Shown here in pieces: positions 18,250 to 27,307 of a stretch of 64,000 nucleotides of DNA. The stretch is from UMGS621 sp964468815 (GTDB lineage Bacteria; Bacillota; Clostridia; Christensenellales; Borkfalkiaceae): positions 1 through 64,000 of the forward strand of contig CAYXWN010000003.1 of assembly GCA_964468815.1 (NCBI GenBank), read 5' to 3'. The stretch's first letter is position 1. Every line of letters starts with the position of its first letter. Made by a program: the position numbers and the translations under genes. The notes beneath the pieces were generated by a model. That model saw only the letters and a list, made by a program, of their open reading frames with translations, made no database searches and was not told where the DNA came from.

Positions 18250-18936
18250 ATGCAATTTCACGGTTTTCAAAAACTTACGCTGTTAGACTTTCCCGGAAAG
18301 GTCGCCTGTCTTTTGTTTACGGGCGGTTGCAATTTCCGTTGTCCGTTCTGTCATAACGCCGGTTTGGTGACGCACTTGGGTGAGAAAACGTATTCGGAAG
18401 AAGAAATCCTTTCTTATCTGGAAAAGCGAAAGGGCATATTGGACGGCGTTTGCGTGACGGGTGGCGAACCGCTCTTGCAATCGGGACTTTCCGCTTTTCT
18501 CAAAAAGGTAAAAGCTCTCGGGTACGCGGTTAAGTTGGATACGAACGGATCTTTCCCCGATCGGTTAAAAGCGTTGGTTTCCGACGGCTTGGTCGATTAC
18601 GTGGCGATGGATATCAAAAACGCTCCCGAAAAGTACGCGTTGACCGTCGGGACGGAAGCGGATCTTGCCGCAGTAAAAGAGAGCGTTTCGTTTTTGCTTT
18701 CGGGCGCGGTGGATTACGAGTTCCGCACGACGTTGGTCGCCGAATTGCACACCGCGGCGGATATGGAAGCGATCGGGGAGTGGATCAAGGGTGCGAAACG
18801 TTATTTTTTGCAGACTTTCCGTGATTCGGGCGATTTGATCGGAACGGGGCTCAGCGCGTTGGACGAAGAAAGCACGCGTGTCTTTTCGGAAATTGCGCAA
18901 AGGTATGCAATTCCTGCTCGAATTCGGGGTGAGTAA
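18250..18936 (+). CDS. nrdG: Anaerobic ribonucleotide reductase activating enzyme NrdG
   Basis: Radical SAM enzyme (228 residues) that installs the glycyl radical in NrdD. It carries C27-x3-C31-x2-C34 in GGCNFRCPFCHN and the partner motifs TGGEPLLQ and KLDTNGSFP. The start is set at the ATG at 18250, with GAGGAAG 6 bp before it; a TTG at 18235 is in frame but lies on that ribosome site. It resembles the longer NrdG type (TIGR02495) and is encoded just before nrdD. Confidence 0.93.
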   Translation: MQFHGFQKLTLLDFPGKVACLLFTGGCNFRCPFCHNAGLVTHLGEKTYSEEEILSYLEKRKGILDGVCVTGGEPLLQSGLSAFLKKVKALGYAVKLDTNGSFPDRLKALVSDGLVDYVAMDIKNAPEKYALTVGTEADLAAVKESVSFLLSGAVDYEFRTTLVAELHTAADMEAIGEWIKGAKRYFLQTFRDSGDLIGTGLSALDEESTRVFSEIAQRYAIPARIRGE

Positions 18937-18982
18937 CAATATCTTGTGTTTTTTCTTTAAAAATAACCACAATATGTTGTGT
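18935..18982 (+). promoter_or_regulatory. Two NrdR boxes upstream of nrdD
   Basis: AACAATATCTTGTGTT (18935-18950) and CCACAATATGTTGTGT (18967-18982) both match the NrdR consensus ACACWATATWTTGTGT closely. Their centres are 32 bp apart, three helical turns, as in known paired NrdR boxes. The second box ends 7 bp before the -35 of nrdD. NrdR is the global repressor of ribonucleotide reductase genes; its gene is not in this window. Confidence 0.88.
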
Positions 18983-18983
18983 A

Positions 18984-19018
18984 AAGAGGTTGACAACCTC
19001 TTTTTTTTGTATTATAAT
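18984..19018 (+). promoter_or_regulatory. nrdD promoter overlapping a terminator-like hairpin
   Basis: TTGACA (18990-18995) and TATAAT (19013-19018) have a 17-bp spacer, both perfect consensus. The -35 sits in the loop region of the hairpin AAAGAGGTT-GAC-AACCTCTTT, and the spacer is its T-run. The same bases could therefore terminate the nrdG transcript and start the nrdD transcript. Confidence 0.82.
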
Positions 19019-19051
19019 AGGAGAGCAAAACAAAAACGGAGGAAATGATTT

Positions 19052-21412
19052 ATGTATTTAGTAGTAAAGAGAGACGGAAAAACAGTAGACTTTAATTTAA
19101 AGAAAATTGCAGACGCGATCGAAAAAGCGTTCGATTCGGTCAGCCGTCAGTACAACAGAGATATTATCGACCTTTTGGCGCTCAAAGTGACGTCGCACTT
19201 CGAGCCGAAAGTAAAGGACGGCAAGGTCGCCGTCGAAGATATTCAGGACAGCGTGGAAGCGGTGTTGTCCGACACCGGTTACGGCGACGTTGCGAAATCC
19301 TATATTATTTATCGGAAACAGCGTGAAAAGATTCGTAACTTAAAATCCACCGTTCTCGATTATAAAGAGATCGTCGACAATTACGTAAAAGTAAACGATT
19401 GGCGCGTTAAGGAAAATTCCACCGTCACGTATTCGGTCGGGGGCTTAATCTTATCCAACTCCAGCGCGATCACGGCGAACTATTGGCTTTCCGAGATCTA
19501 CGACGAAGAGATCGCGAACGCGCACCGCAATGCGGATATTCACTTGCACGATCTTTCCATGTTGACCGGATATTGTGCAGGGTGGTCGTTGAAACAGTTG
19601 ATCCAAGAGGGCTTGGGCGGTGTTACGGGCAAGATTACGTCCGCGCCGGCAAAGCATCTTGCGACGCTCTGCAATCAAATGGTGAACTTCTTGGGTATTA
19701 TGCAGAACGAATGGGCAGGTGCACAGGCGTTCTCGTCTTTCGACACCTATCTCGCGCCCTTCGTTAAGGTCGATCATCTTTCTTACGATCAAGTGAAAAA
19801 GTGTATCGAGTCCTTTATCTACGGCGTCAATACGCCCAGCCGTTGGGGAACGCAAGCACCGTTTTCCAACATTACGCTGGATTGGACCGTTCCTGCCGAT
19901 ATCGGCGAGCAACAGGCGATCGTCGGCGGCAAGGAGATGGACTTTAAGTATAAAGACTGTAAAGCGGAAATGGATATGGTGAACAAGGCGTTCATCGAGA
20001 TCATGATCGAGGGCGACGCGAACGGCAGAGGATTCCAATATCCCATTCCCACCTATTCCATTACGCGCGATTTCGATTGGTCGGAAACCGAGAACAATCG
20101 CTTGCTTTTCGAAATGACTTCCAAGTACGGAACGCCCTATTTCTCCAACTACATCAACAGCGATATGGAACCGTCCGACGTTCGTTCCATGTGTTGCCGT
20201 CTGCGTCTCGATTTGAGAGAACTGCGTAAAAAGTCGGGCGGCTTCTTCGGAAGCGGCGAATCGACGGGGTCTGTCGGCGTAGTTACCATCAATATTCCGC
20301 GGATCGCGTATCTCGCGGAGAACGAAGAAGATTTTTACAAGCGTTTGGATCGCATGATGGATATTTCCGCGCGTTCGTTGAAAGTTAAGCGCGAGGTTAT
20401 CACCAAACTCTTGAACGAGGGATTGTATCCTTACACCAAGCGTTATCTCGGAACGTTTGAAAATCACTTCTCGACGATCGGCTTGGTCGGTATGAACGAG
20501 GCTTGCCTCAACGCGAAGTGGATCGCGTGCGATTTGACGGACGAGCGCGCACAGAAATTCTCCGAGGACGTATTGAATCATATGAGAACCCGTCTTTCCG
20601 ACTATCAGGAACAGTACGGCGATCTTTATAACCTCGAAGCGACGCCTGCGGAATCGACTGCTTACCGTCTTGCAAAGCACGACAAAAAGCATTATCCGAA
20701 TATCATTACCGCCGGTCAGGACGGCACGCCGTATTACACGAACAGTTCGCACTTGCCCGTCGGCTACACCGAGGACATTTTCTCCGCGTTGGATATTCAA
20801 GACAGATTGCAACCGCTTTATACGTCAGGAACGGTATTCCACGCGTTTTTGGGAGAAAAACTTCCCGATTGGAAGGCAGCGGCGAATCTCGTCCGCAAGA
20901 TTGCGGAGCACTACACGCTCCCGTATTATACCCTTTCGCCCACCTATTCGGTGTGCAAAAAGCACGGTTATATTGCAGGAGAGATTTACGAATGCCCCTA
21001 CTGCCACGAAAAGACGGAAGTTTACAGCCGTATCACGGGATATTATCGCCCCGTTCAGAATTGGAACGACGGAAAGACGCAAGAATTTAAGGAACGTAAG
21101 GTTTATAACGTTGCCGGGAACGCCGAGTACACCGGTGCTTGCAATACCGAAAATACGGCGATCGAACGCGGCGCGGTTAAGAGTGCGCCTGGGAAACGGA
21201 TTCTCTTTAAGACAAAGACTTGCCCGAACTGCAAAGTTGCGGAAAAACTCTTAAACGACGCAAACGTGGTGTACGAGGTCGTCTATGCGGAAGAAAATCC
21301 CGAAATGGCAAAGCAATACGGCGTCATGCAAGCGCCGACGTTGGTTCGGGTTGACGGCGACGTCGCCGAAAAATTCACCGGTATTCCGGGAATCAAGCAA
21401 TATCTTGCGTAA
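19052..21412 (+). CDS. nrdD: Anaerobic ribonucleoside-triphosphate reductase NrdD with C-terminal redoxin
   Basis: Oxygen-sensitive glycyl-radical enzyme that makes dNTPs, 786 residues. An ATP-cone (about 1-90) gives allosteric control. The glycyl-radical loop is Gly663 in SRITGYYRPVQNWNDG, preceded by a metal site including CPYC. After residue about 700 the chain continues into a thioredoxin/glutaredoxin-like domain with Cys724-Pro-Asn-Cys727 and QAPTLVRVDG, which probably supplies electrons in place of a separate redoxin. I recall similar fusions in other Clostridia. GGAGG precedes the ATG. Confidence 0.96.
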   Translation: MYLVVKRDGKTVDFNLKKIADAIEKAFDSVSRQYNRDIIDLLALKVTSHFEPKVKDGKVAVEDIQDSVEAVLSDTGYGDVAKSYIIYRKQREKIRNLKSTVLDYKEIVDNYVKVNDWRVKENSTVTYSVGGLILSNSSAITANYWLSEIYDEEIANAHRNADIHLHDLSMLTGYCAGWSLKQLIQEGLGGVTGKITSAPAKHLATLCNQMVNFLGIMQNEWAGAQAFSSFDTYLAPFVKVDHLSYDQVKKCIESFIYGVNTPSRWGTQAPFSNITLDWTVPADIGEQQAIVGGKEMDFKYKDCKAEMDMVNKAFIEIMIEGDANGRGFQYPIPTYSITRDFDWSETENNRLLFEMTSKYGTPYFSNYINSDMEPSDVRSMCCRLRLDLRELRKKSGGFFGSGESTGSVGVVTINIPRIAYLAENEEDFYKRLDRMMDISARSLKVKREVITKLLNEGLYPYTKRYLGTFENHFSTIGLVGMNEACLNAKWIACDLTDERAQKFSEDVLNHMRTRLSDYQEQYGDLYNLEATPAESTAYRLAKHDKKHYPNIITAGQDGTPYYTNSSHLPVGYTEDIFSALDIQDRLQPLYTSGTVFHAFLGEKLPDWKAAANLVRKIAEHYTLPYYTLSPTYSVCKKHGYIAGEIYECPYCHEKTEVYSRITGYYRPVQNWNDGKTQEFKERKVYNVAGNAEYTGACNTENTAIERGAVKSAPGKRILFKTKTCPNCKVAEKLLNDANVVYEVVYAEENPEMAKQYGVMQAPTLVRVDGDVAEKFTGIPGIKQYLA

Positions 21413-21441
21413 ATAAAGTAAACAAAACCGCTCTGCAAGCC

Positions 21442-22315
21442 TGAAGTGAACCCCAAAAGTTGGACAAAAAATTTAATTAAATTGCTTGTGAATGAGTTCT
21501 GTATTGTACGGGACTCATTCCTTTTAATTTACGAGATATTCTCTCGTTGTTGTAATAGTAAATATATTCGTGTAGCCTTTCAATGAAAGCGTTAACGCTT
21601 TCAAATTTTTCCCCGTAAAACATTTCTACCTTTAACCGTCCGAAAAAGTTTTCCATTGCTCCGTTATCCATACAGTTGCCTTTTCGCGACATACTTTGCG
21701 TTATGTTATGTTCTTTCAACAGCCTTTGATATTCTGCGTGTTGGTATTGCCAACCTTGATCCGAATGAAATAAAGGTCTTGCATTTTCGGGAAGCTTCTC
21801 AAACACCCCACTCAACATTTCTCGTATTTACTCCAAGTTTGGACTTAACGAAATAGAATAGGAAATGATTTCTCGGTTGTACAGATCTAACGTAGGGGAT
21901 AAGTAAACTTTTTCTCCACAAACGTTAAATTGCGTTACGTCCGTTGTCAGTTTCTCAAAAGGTTTCTCTGCTGTGAAATCTCTTTGTAAGAGATTTTTTG
22001 CAACTTTTCCGACTTCGCCTTTATAAGAATGATACTTTTCGTTTTTACACCGTTTCCCTTTCAGATTAAGTCTTTTCATTAGCTTTAATACCGTTTTATG
22101 GTTTATAATGTAACCTTTTGATTTCAGTTCATCTGTTATTCTACGATATCCGTATCTTTGCTTATGATGATTGAAAAGTTTTATTATCTCTTCTTTTTCA
22201 ACTGCGTATTTATCTACGCTGCACTTCTTTTCGTTGTAATAATATGTACTGCGTTTTACCTTTGAGATTTTTAATAGAATTTCCAGCGGATATTTTTGCC
22301 TTAATTGAGTAACTA
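21442..22315 (-). mobile_element. Truncated IS3/IS150-like insertion sequence
   Basis: One end is visible at about 21442 (TGAAGTGAACCCCAAAAGTT, the IS150-group type of terminal repeat). The opposite end and orfA are missing: similarity to orfB stops at about 22315, where a different repeat begins. The element holds only a broken orfB. Confidence 0.75.
21477..22315 (-). pseudogene. IS3-family transposase OrfB, broken by one in-frame stop
   Basis: One continuous reading frame runs from about 22315 to 21477, interrupted only by TAA at 21828-21830. The upstream part holds the HTH_21-like region (KRSTYYYNEKK, HHKQRYGYRRITDEL) and the first catalytic Asp (KLTTDVTQF). The downstream part holds the second Asp (LFHSDQGWQYQH) and the catalytic Glu (GAMENFFGRLK), completing DDE. 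The stop falls where a Gln would fit (NLE*IREML), so a single C-to-T change would explain it. It lacks its N-terminus and orfA and is certainly inactive. Confidence 0.85.
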
Positions 22316-22836
22316 TTACTGTTTTAGAGTGGTGGAAATTTTTCTGTTGCGCTAAATCGTATTATTCGTCGATGCTTTGGTTTTCTTTAGAGCTTTATTA
22401 TTTTAGCTTCGGGGGAAAGGGAAAAACTCACCAAGATTTTAGATTATTGCACTTATTCTCTCACATGTTGTGCGAGGGGATAAGTAAAGCAGAGCAAGTA
22501 CGAGCGAAGCAAACCATTCTTACCGTACACAATGAAGTAAGTGAATAAAGATTTGAGTTGTTTTTCACGACCGCACGCTTGCGTGCGGTCGTATGGAAGA
22601 GAGTGAGAGTATAGCGAAGTTTGGGGTGTTAGGTTTTGAGTTTTTATATAGGTTTTGGGGGTATTTCTTCTTGTTTTTTATTATTGCTGTTTTAGAGTGA
22701 TAGAAATTTTCTGTTATATTGAATTATATTATTTCCCCTCAATAAAAAGATTCGGCACGCTTTTGCGTGCCGAATCTTTTTATTGAGAATTACCGACCGA
22801 AGAACGTTCGGTCGCAGAGTGAGCGAATAGAACTCG
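22316..22836. other. Non-coding stretch with a repeated 53-bp unit and hairpins
   Basis: A unit beginning TATTACTGTTTTAGAG occurs at 22314-22366 and again, diverged, at 22682-22734. A 10-11-bp hairpin with core CCGCACGC-TT-GCGTGCGG lies at about 22566-22593. No gene is seen. Confidence 0.6.
22741..22784. terminator. Strong bidirectional hairpin with 20-bp perfect arms
   Basis: Arms 22741-22760 and 22765-22784 are perfectly complementary, with loop TTTT and A/T-rich outer ends. It ends the minus-strand radical SAM operon that stops at 22837. Confidence 0.8.
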
Positions 22837-23577
22837 TCACGGTCTTGCTTTAAATTCGACTATATGCTTGCGATAGCGACGGGGGAGAAAATTGTCTTGC
22901 AACCGCGTGTTTTTGCGTTCCTTGACGGCGACGTTTTGAAAGTAAGTACGCCAAAGGGATTGCAACGTTGTTTCGTCCTCGGACAGAATCAAAGTCGGCG
23001 GTTGGTGCGTGGTGGTATAAAAAAGGGCTTTCCCGTTATAGAGCGCGAGCTTGTTGCGTTTTTCGTCGTGTATGATAAAGGGTTGCGTACCGAGCCTCGC
23101 CTTAAAGTGGGGCGCGATCAGTTCCGTAATATCGTTATCCGGCTCGTAATGTGCGTAATACACGCCCGATCGGGTTTCGATAAAACGGAGAAATCCGGTA
23201 AAACGGTGTCGTTCGCGTTGTACGCGCGCGACGATATCTTGAAATCGAAACACGTCTGCATTGCCAAGTTGCCCCGAAACGTCCGTCTTTTGGTCGATCG
23301 TGCGCTTAACGTAGCGGAACGCCGCCGTCATTTTGTCTTCCTCGCAACTACGTAACGCGCGGTCGAGTTCGTTGAGCGCGTTTACGCCGCCGTATTTTAA
23401 GTAGGCGATTTTGACGCGTTGCGCCTTTTCCTGATCGGGCACGACTGAAAACACCTCGGTCAATAAATCTTGTTGGTAGTCGGTAAAGATAATTTTTTCG
23501 GGCGTTTCATGCCGTTTGTAAGCGTCGAAAACCGCGGAGAAAAAACTTTCCGCCGTGTCTGTACATTGATAAATCAT
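22837..23577 (-). CDS. TIGR03915-family protein (DUF4130), partner of a radical SAM enzyme
   Basis: A 246-residue protein of the TIGR03915/DUF4130 family, recognised by the N-terminal MIYQCTDTAESFFSAVFDAY, the central VQRERHRFTGFLRF and the C-terminal LPRRYRKHIVEF. Members are almost always encoded next to a TIGR03916 radical SAM protein and are predicted to act in DNA repair or modification; no reaction is known to me. Its ATG overlaps the stop of that gene (ATGA), so the two are translationally coupled. Confidence 0.87.
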   Translation of the reverse strand: MIYQCTDTAESFFSAVFDAYKRHETPEKIIFTDYQQDLLTEVFSVVPDQEKAQRVKIAYLKYGGVNALNELDRALRSCEEDKMTAAFRYVKRTIDQKTDVSGQLGNADVFRFQDIVARVQRERHRFTGFLRFIETRSGVYYAHYEPDNDITELIAPHFKARLGTQPFIIHDEKRNKLALYNGKALFYTTTHQPPTLILSEDETTLQSLWRTYFQNVAVKERKNTRLQDNFLPRRYRKHIVEFKARP

Positions 23578-24833
23578 AATTCTCCCGTGAGTACGCTGGT
23601 GTTGATTTCGGGTGAGGAAAATAAGGACAACTGTTCGGCATTCTCGCGCGTGTCCGCGACGAGAAGCGTTTGTCTGATGCGGTCGGGGTTTTCCGTCCCG
23701 TAAAATTTGCCGTTTGCCGTAATAAAAGAAACGGCGCGTTTTAAGACGATCCGCATTCGCTTTAAGTCGTCAAAGGTAAGTTTGGTGTATTTGCGCGCTT
23801 CGCGAATACGGTTCGCTCCGCGAATCCCGATGCCGGGAACGCGTACCAGCCGTTCGACGGGCGCGGTGTTGACTTCCAGCGGAAATTCGTCTAGGTGGCG
23901 CAACGCCCAACCGCATTTCGGGTCGAGCGACGGATCGAGATTTCCGCGTTCGTCTACGATTTCGTCCGCCGTAAAACCGTAGAATCGCAACAACCAATCC
24001 GCTTGATATAGGCGGTGTTCGCGCAATAACCCGGTCGGACGCGCGGGAAGATAGGATGTCGTGAAATTCGTCGGCACGTAAGAAGAATAATATACGCGCT
24101 TTAATTTCGGAACGTTGTAAAACCATTGCGTAAGTCTTAAAATTTGTCCGTCCGTTTCGGGGGACGCGCCGACGATCATTTGCGTCGTTTGTCCTGCCGG
24201 TAAAAAGGATTGTCGCCGCCGTGCTCCGTCTGTCAGGGCAAGCACGTTTTTTGAGAGCATTTTCATGGGAACGAAAATACTGTCCGCACTTTTTTGCGGC
24301 GCAAGTAGTTTTAAACTCTGTTCGGACGGGAGTTCTACGTTAAAGGACATTCGATCCGCATAATTGCCGGCGCGCTGTACGAGCAGACGATCGGCGTGGG
24401 GAATCCCTTTTAAGTGAATGTACCCGTTAAAGCGGTACGTCGTGCGCAATTTTATCACCGTTTCCAACAGGCGTTCCATTGTGTAATCCGCACTTTTTTC
24501 GACGGCAGAGGAGAGAAACAACCCTTCGATATAATTGCGCTTGTAAAAGTGCATTACGAGTTCGCAAATTTCGTCCGGCGTTGCGGATGCGCGCGGAACG
24601 TCGTTCGAGGCGCGGTTGACGCAGTACAGACAATTGTAAGAGCATTTGTTGCTTAATAATATTTTCAGAAGGGAAATGCACCGCCCGTCCGCCGTGAACG
24701 AGTGGCAGATCCCGGCATAACTTGCATTGCCCGTACCGCCCGTTCGGTTGCTTCGGTTAGAACCGGAGGAGGAACAAGATACGTCGTATTTTGCGGAATC
24801 CGTCAATATTTTCAGCCGTGTTTCGTCGATCAT
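23574..24833 (-). CDS. Putative DNA modification/repair radical SAM protein (TIGR03916)
   Basis: A 419-residue radical SAM protein. The 4Fe-4S cysteines are C64, C68 and C71 in NKCSYNCLYC. A helix-hairpin-helix motif near residue 330 (VPGIGIRGANRIREARK) suggests nucleic acid binding. An extra N-terminal Cys cluster (GICHSFTADGRC) is typical of the family. It forms an operon with the TIGR03915 gene that follows it. The role in DNA metabolism is a prediction from domain content and conserved pairing. Confidence 0.88.
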   Translation of the reverse strand: MIDETRLKILTDSAKYDVSCSSSGSNRSNRTGGTGNASYAGICHSFTADGRCISLLKILLSNKCSYNCLYCVNRASNDVPRASATPDEICELVMHFYKRNYIEGLFLSSAVEKSADYTMERLLETVIKLRTTYRFNGYIHLKGIPHADRLLVQRAGNYADRMSFNVELPSEQSLKLLAPQKSADSIFVPMKMLSKNVLALTDGARRRQSFLPAGQTTQMIVGASPETDGQILRLTQWFYNVPKLKRVYYSSYVPTNFTTSYLPARPTGLLREHRLYQADWLLRFYGFTADEIVDERGNLDPSLDPKCGWALRHLDEFPLEVNTAPVERLVRVPGIGIRGANRIREARKYTKLTFDDLKRMRIVLKRAVSFITANGKFYGTENPDRIRQTLLVADTRENAEQLSLFSSPEINTSVLTGEL

Positions 24834-24978
24834 CGTGCGTCCCTCCTGTCGTTTGTGTTCTTATTTTAGCACGGCTTTTTTTAAAAGTCAAACAAATGTT
24901 CGTGTTTTTAAAAATTATTTTTGCACCAAATCGCAGTTTGTTTTCATAGGATAAAATAAAACCGAAAGGGGGAACGCG

Positions 24979-25488
24979 ATGCCGACGGAAATCAGATTGT
25001 CCCTTCCTTATCCCAAAATAAGCGGAATCGGGGAGGATTATAGAAGCGCGGCGATTATTTCGCCTGCTTATGCAGGAATACACGGGGAATTAAATACGGT
25101 TTTGCAGTACGTTTTTCATTCCTTTTATTTTGAAAAAGAGGGAATGAGCGAAGCCGCGGACGTCATGATCGGCATTGCGATCTGTGAAATGAAACACCTC
25201 GATCTCTTGGGGAGTTTGCTGTTGGAACTCGGTGTGCAGCCGATCTTTACGGAGAATCCGCCTCGCATGTGTAATTTTTACAACACTTCCGCGATTTGTT
25301 ACAGCCGAACGCCGCAACGTATGTTGATGGACGATATTACGGGGGAACTTGCCGCGATCGACGCTTATACGCAGATGTTGGATCGGCTTTCCGACGAGGC
25401 TGTCGGCGCGGTGATTTCGAGGATTCGTTTAGACGAAGAATTGCACGTCAAGGTCGTAAAGGAGCAATTAGAAAAACTGACGGAATGA
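24979..25488 (+). CDS. Ferritin-like diiron protein
   Basis: A 169-residue four-helix-bundle protein. Metal ligands appear as Glu in HGELNTVLQY, ExxH in CEMKHLDLL, Glu in GELAAIDAY and ExxH in DEELHVKV, the pattern of the ferritin/rubrerythrin/Mn-catalase superfamily. No rubredoxin domain or signal peptide is seen. It may store iron or reduce peroxide; the family alone does not decide. GGGGGAA precedes the ATG, and the gene is divergent from the radical SAM operon. Confidence 0.8.
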   Translation: MPTEIRLSLPYPKISGIGEDYRSAAIISPAYAGIHGELNTVLQYVFHSFYFEKEGMSEAADVMIGIAICEMKHLDLLGSLLLELGVQPIFTENPPRMCNFYNTSAICYSRTPQRMLMDDITGELAAIDAYTQMLDRLSDEAVGAVISRIRLDEELHVKVVKEQLEKLTE

Positions 25489-25626
25489 TTTTTTTATAAA
25501 GCGATTGTTTTGAAGTCGTCGCTGTTGAAAAGTTTGTGTTTAAATCGTTAAAAACAAAATCTTTTTCTCTCAATTTACTTGGTTGTAACTTTGTCGAAAA
25601 AAATCGTGAAAGTTGTTGTTTTAAGT

Positions 25627-25654
25627 TGCATTTTTTCGGTTGTTGTGGTATACT
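25627..25654 (+). promoter_or_regulatory. Promoter candidate for the alcohol dehydrogenase
   Basis: TTGCAT (25627-25632) and TATACT (25649-25654) with a 16-bp spacer, about 55 bp before the ATG. Confidence 0.5.
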
Positions 25655-25712
25655 CAAATAGATTAAAGGCAGAAACACTTGGTTTTTCTTGGTTTTTGTT
25701 TCGAGGCATGGC

Positions 25713-26858
25713 ATGAAGAGATTTGACGTAAAGACAAAAATTTATTTTGGTGAAAACGCGCTGGATCGCCTGAAAGATATTCCTTACAAAAAGGCGATCG
25801 TCGTAACCGATCCGTTCGTCGTGACGAGCGGTTTGGTGGAAATCGTAACCGATCGCTTAAAGCGTTCGGGCATTGAGTTTACCGTATATTCGGACGTCAT
25901 TCCCGATCCTCCGTTGGAAAAGGTGATCGCTGGCGTTTCCGAAATTTTAAAGCAACGTCCGCAGTGTATGATCGCCGTCGGCGGCGGTTCTGCAATCGAT
26001 CTTTCTAAGGCGATTCGCAAATTCGCAGAAAAGATGGATGAATCTTACCGTCCCGCGCTGATCGCGATTCCGACGACTAGCGGAACGGGCAGCGAAGTAA
26101 CGGCGTTTTCCGTCGTGACCGATCGGGAGCGCGGCGTAAAATATCCGTTGGTTTCCGAGGACTTGTTGCCGGATGAAGCGATTTTGGACGAGGAACTTGT
26201 AAAATCCGTTCCGCCTGCCGTTACGGCAGATACGGGAATGGACGTTCTCACACACGCGATCGAGGCGTACGTTTCCTTAAACAACAACGAATTTTCCGCG
26301 GCTCTCGCTGAAAAGTCGATTGAAATCTGCGGTACGTTTTTACTGCGTTCTTATTACGATTCCAACGACGGTCACGCGCGCCGCAAAATGCACATCGCGT
26401 CTTGCTTGGCAGGGCTTGCGTTCAATTCGGCTTCTTTGGGCTTGAATCACGGCATGGCGCACCAATTGGGGAGTAATTTTCATATTCCGCACGGAAGAGC
26501 GAATGCGATTTTGTTGCCGAAAATTATCGAATACAACAGCGGAATCGACCGCCACAGTAAATCGCGGAAAGATTATCCGTCTTGCGTAAAGAAGTACGTA
26601 CACGTCGCCCGTATTTTGGGGTTGCAGAATTTCAATACGATTACGACCGTCCGTGCGTTGGTGAACTGGATCGAATTCATGCTGAAAGAGATGAATATGC
26701 CCGTTTCGGTTTCGCAAGCGGCGAAGATCACGAAAGAGGAGTACGACGAAAAGGTCGCGATCATGGCGAAAGCCGCGTTAAAAGATGCATGTACCGCAAC
26801 CAATCCTCGCGTTCCGACCGAGCAAGAGGTCATCGAACTGTACAATCAAATTTGGTAA
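25713..26858 (+). CDS. Iron-containing alcohol dehydrogenase
   Basis: NAD(P)H-dependent Fe-ADH of 381 residues, most like the C-terminal half of AdhE and PduQ-type propanol dehydrogenases. The nucleotide-binding AVGGGSAIDLSKA, TTSGTGSE, the metal ligands in DTGMDVLTHAIEAYVS and the HGMAHQLGSNFHIPHGRANA block (His ligands) are complete. The start is the ATG at 25713 after GAGG; a TTG 24 bases upstream is in frame but lacks support. It probably disposes of reductant in fermentation as a stand-alone gene. Confidence 0.92.
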   Translation: MKRFDVKTKIYFGENALDRLKDIPYKKAIVVTDPFVVTSGLVEIVTDRLKRSGIEFTVYSDVIPDPPLEKVIAGVSEILKQRPQCMIAVGGGSAIDLSKAIRKFAEKMDESYRPALIAIPTTSGTGSEVTAFSVVTDRERGVKYPLVSEDLLPDEAILDEELVKSVPPAVTADTGMDVLTHAIEAYVSLNNNEFSAALAEKSIEICGTFLLRSYYDSNDGHARRKMHIASCLAGLAFNSASLGLNHGMAHQLGSNFHIPHGRANAILLPKIIEYNSGIDRHSKSRKDYPSCVKKYVHVARILGLQNFNTITTVRALVNWIEFMLKEMNMPVSVSQAAKITKEEYDEKVAIMAKAALKDACTATNPRVPTEQEVIELYNQIW

Positions 26859-26924
26859 AAGACGCGCTTTTCTAAAAGCGTGCACGACTCTTTTTCTAAA
26901 AATTTTCAATCTGAAAACAGACCG

Positions 26925-26961
26925 CACCTTGTTTTTCGTAAGAAGAACAGGGTGTTTTTTT
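26925..26961 (+). terminator. Intrinsic terminator after the alcohol dehydrogenase
   Basis: CACCTTGTTTTT pairs with AAGAACAGGGTG with wobbles, followed by seven T residues. Confidence 0.7.
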
Positions 26962-27217
26962 GAAAAATCAAGTCGGAGCATTTTTCGCGAGCCGAGATCA
27001 GAAAAAGAAGCGCGCGGTTTCACGCTTGCAAAGCAATCGTTAGAACGGGGCAAGAACAAGAGGATCGTTGCAATTATTCCTAAAAATGCGCCGCGGTTGT
27101 CGGTTGCGATCTCGCGTTTTCGATTGTTTACAGATTTGTCAACGATCCGTTTGTCGTTTGCAAAACGATAAAACTTTATCAACAACCGTCGGTTGTAGAA
27201 AAAACAATTTAACTTGC

Positions 27218-27246
27218 TTGTCATTTTTTCTTTGTCATTATATAAT
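27218..27246 (+). promoter_or_regulatory. Promoter of the HTH-ADP-ribosylglycohydrolase gene
   Basis: TTGTCA (27218-27223) and TATAAT (27241-27246) with a 17-bp spacer. It gives a leader of about 175 nt. Confidence 0.75.
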
Positions 27247-27307
27247 ACAAGTGAGTAGATTGGCTTGCGCGGATTTGCGAACGTTTTAAATAACGGGAGA
27301 GCAAGCG

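Noticed and set aside
19451..20812. 453-codon open frame on the minus strand inside nrdD
   Set aside because: It is a shadow of the strongly conserved nrdD gene.
25530..25560. Rex-like operator (GTTTAAATCGTTAAAAAC) upstream of the alcohol dehydrogenase
   Set aside because: It departs too far from TTGTTAAN4TTAACAA to be claimed.
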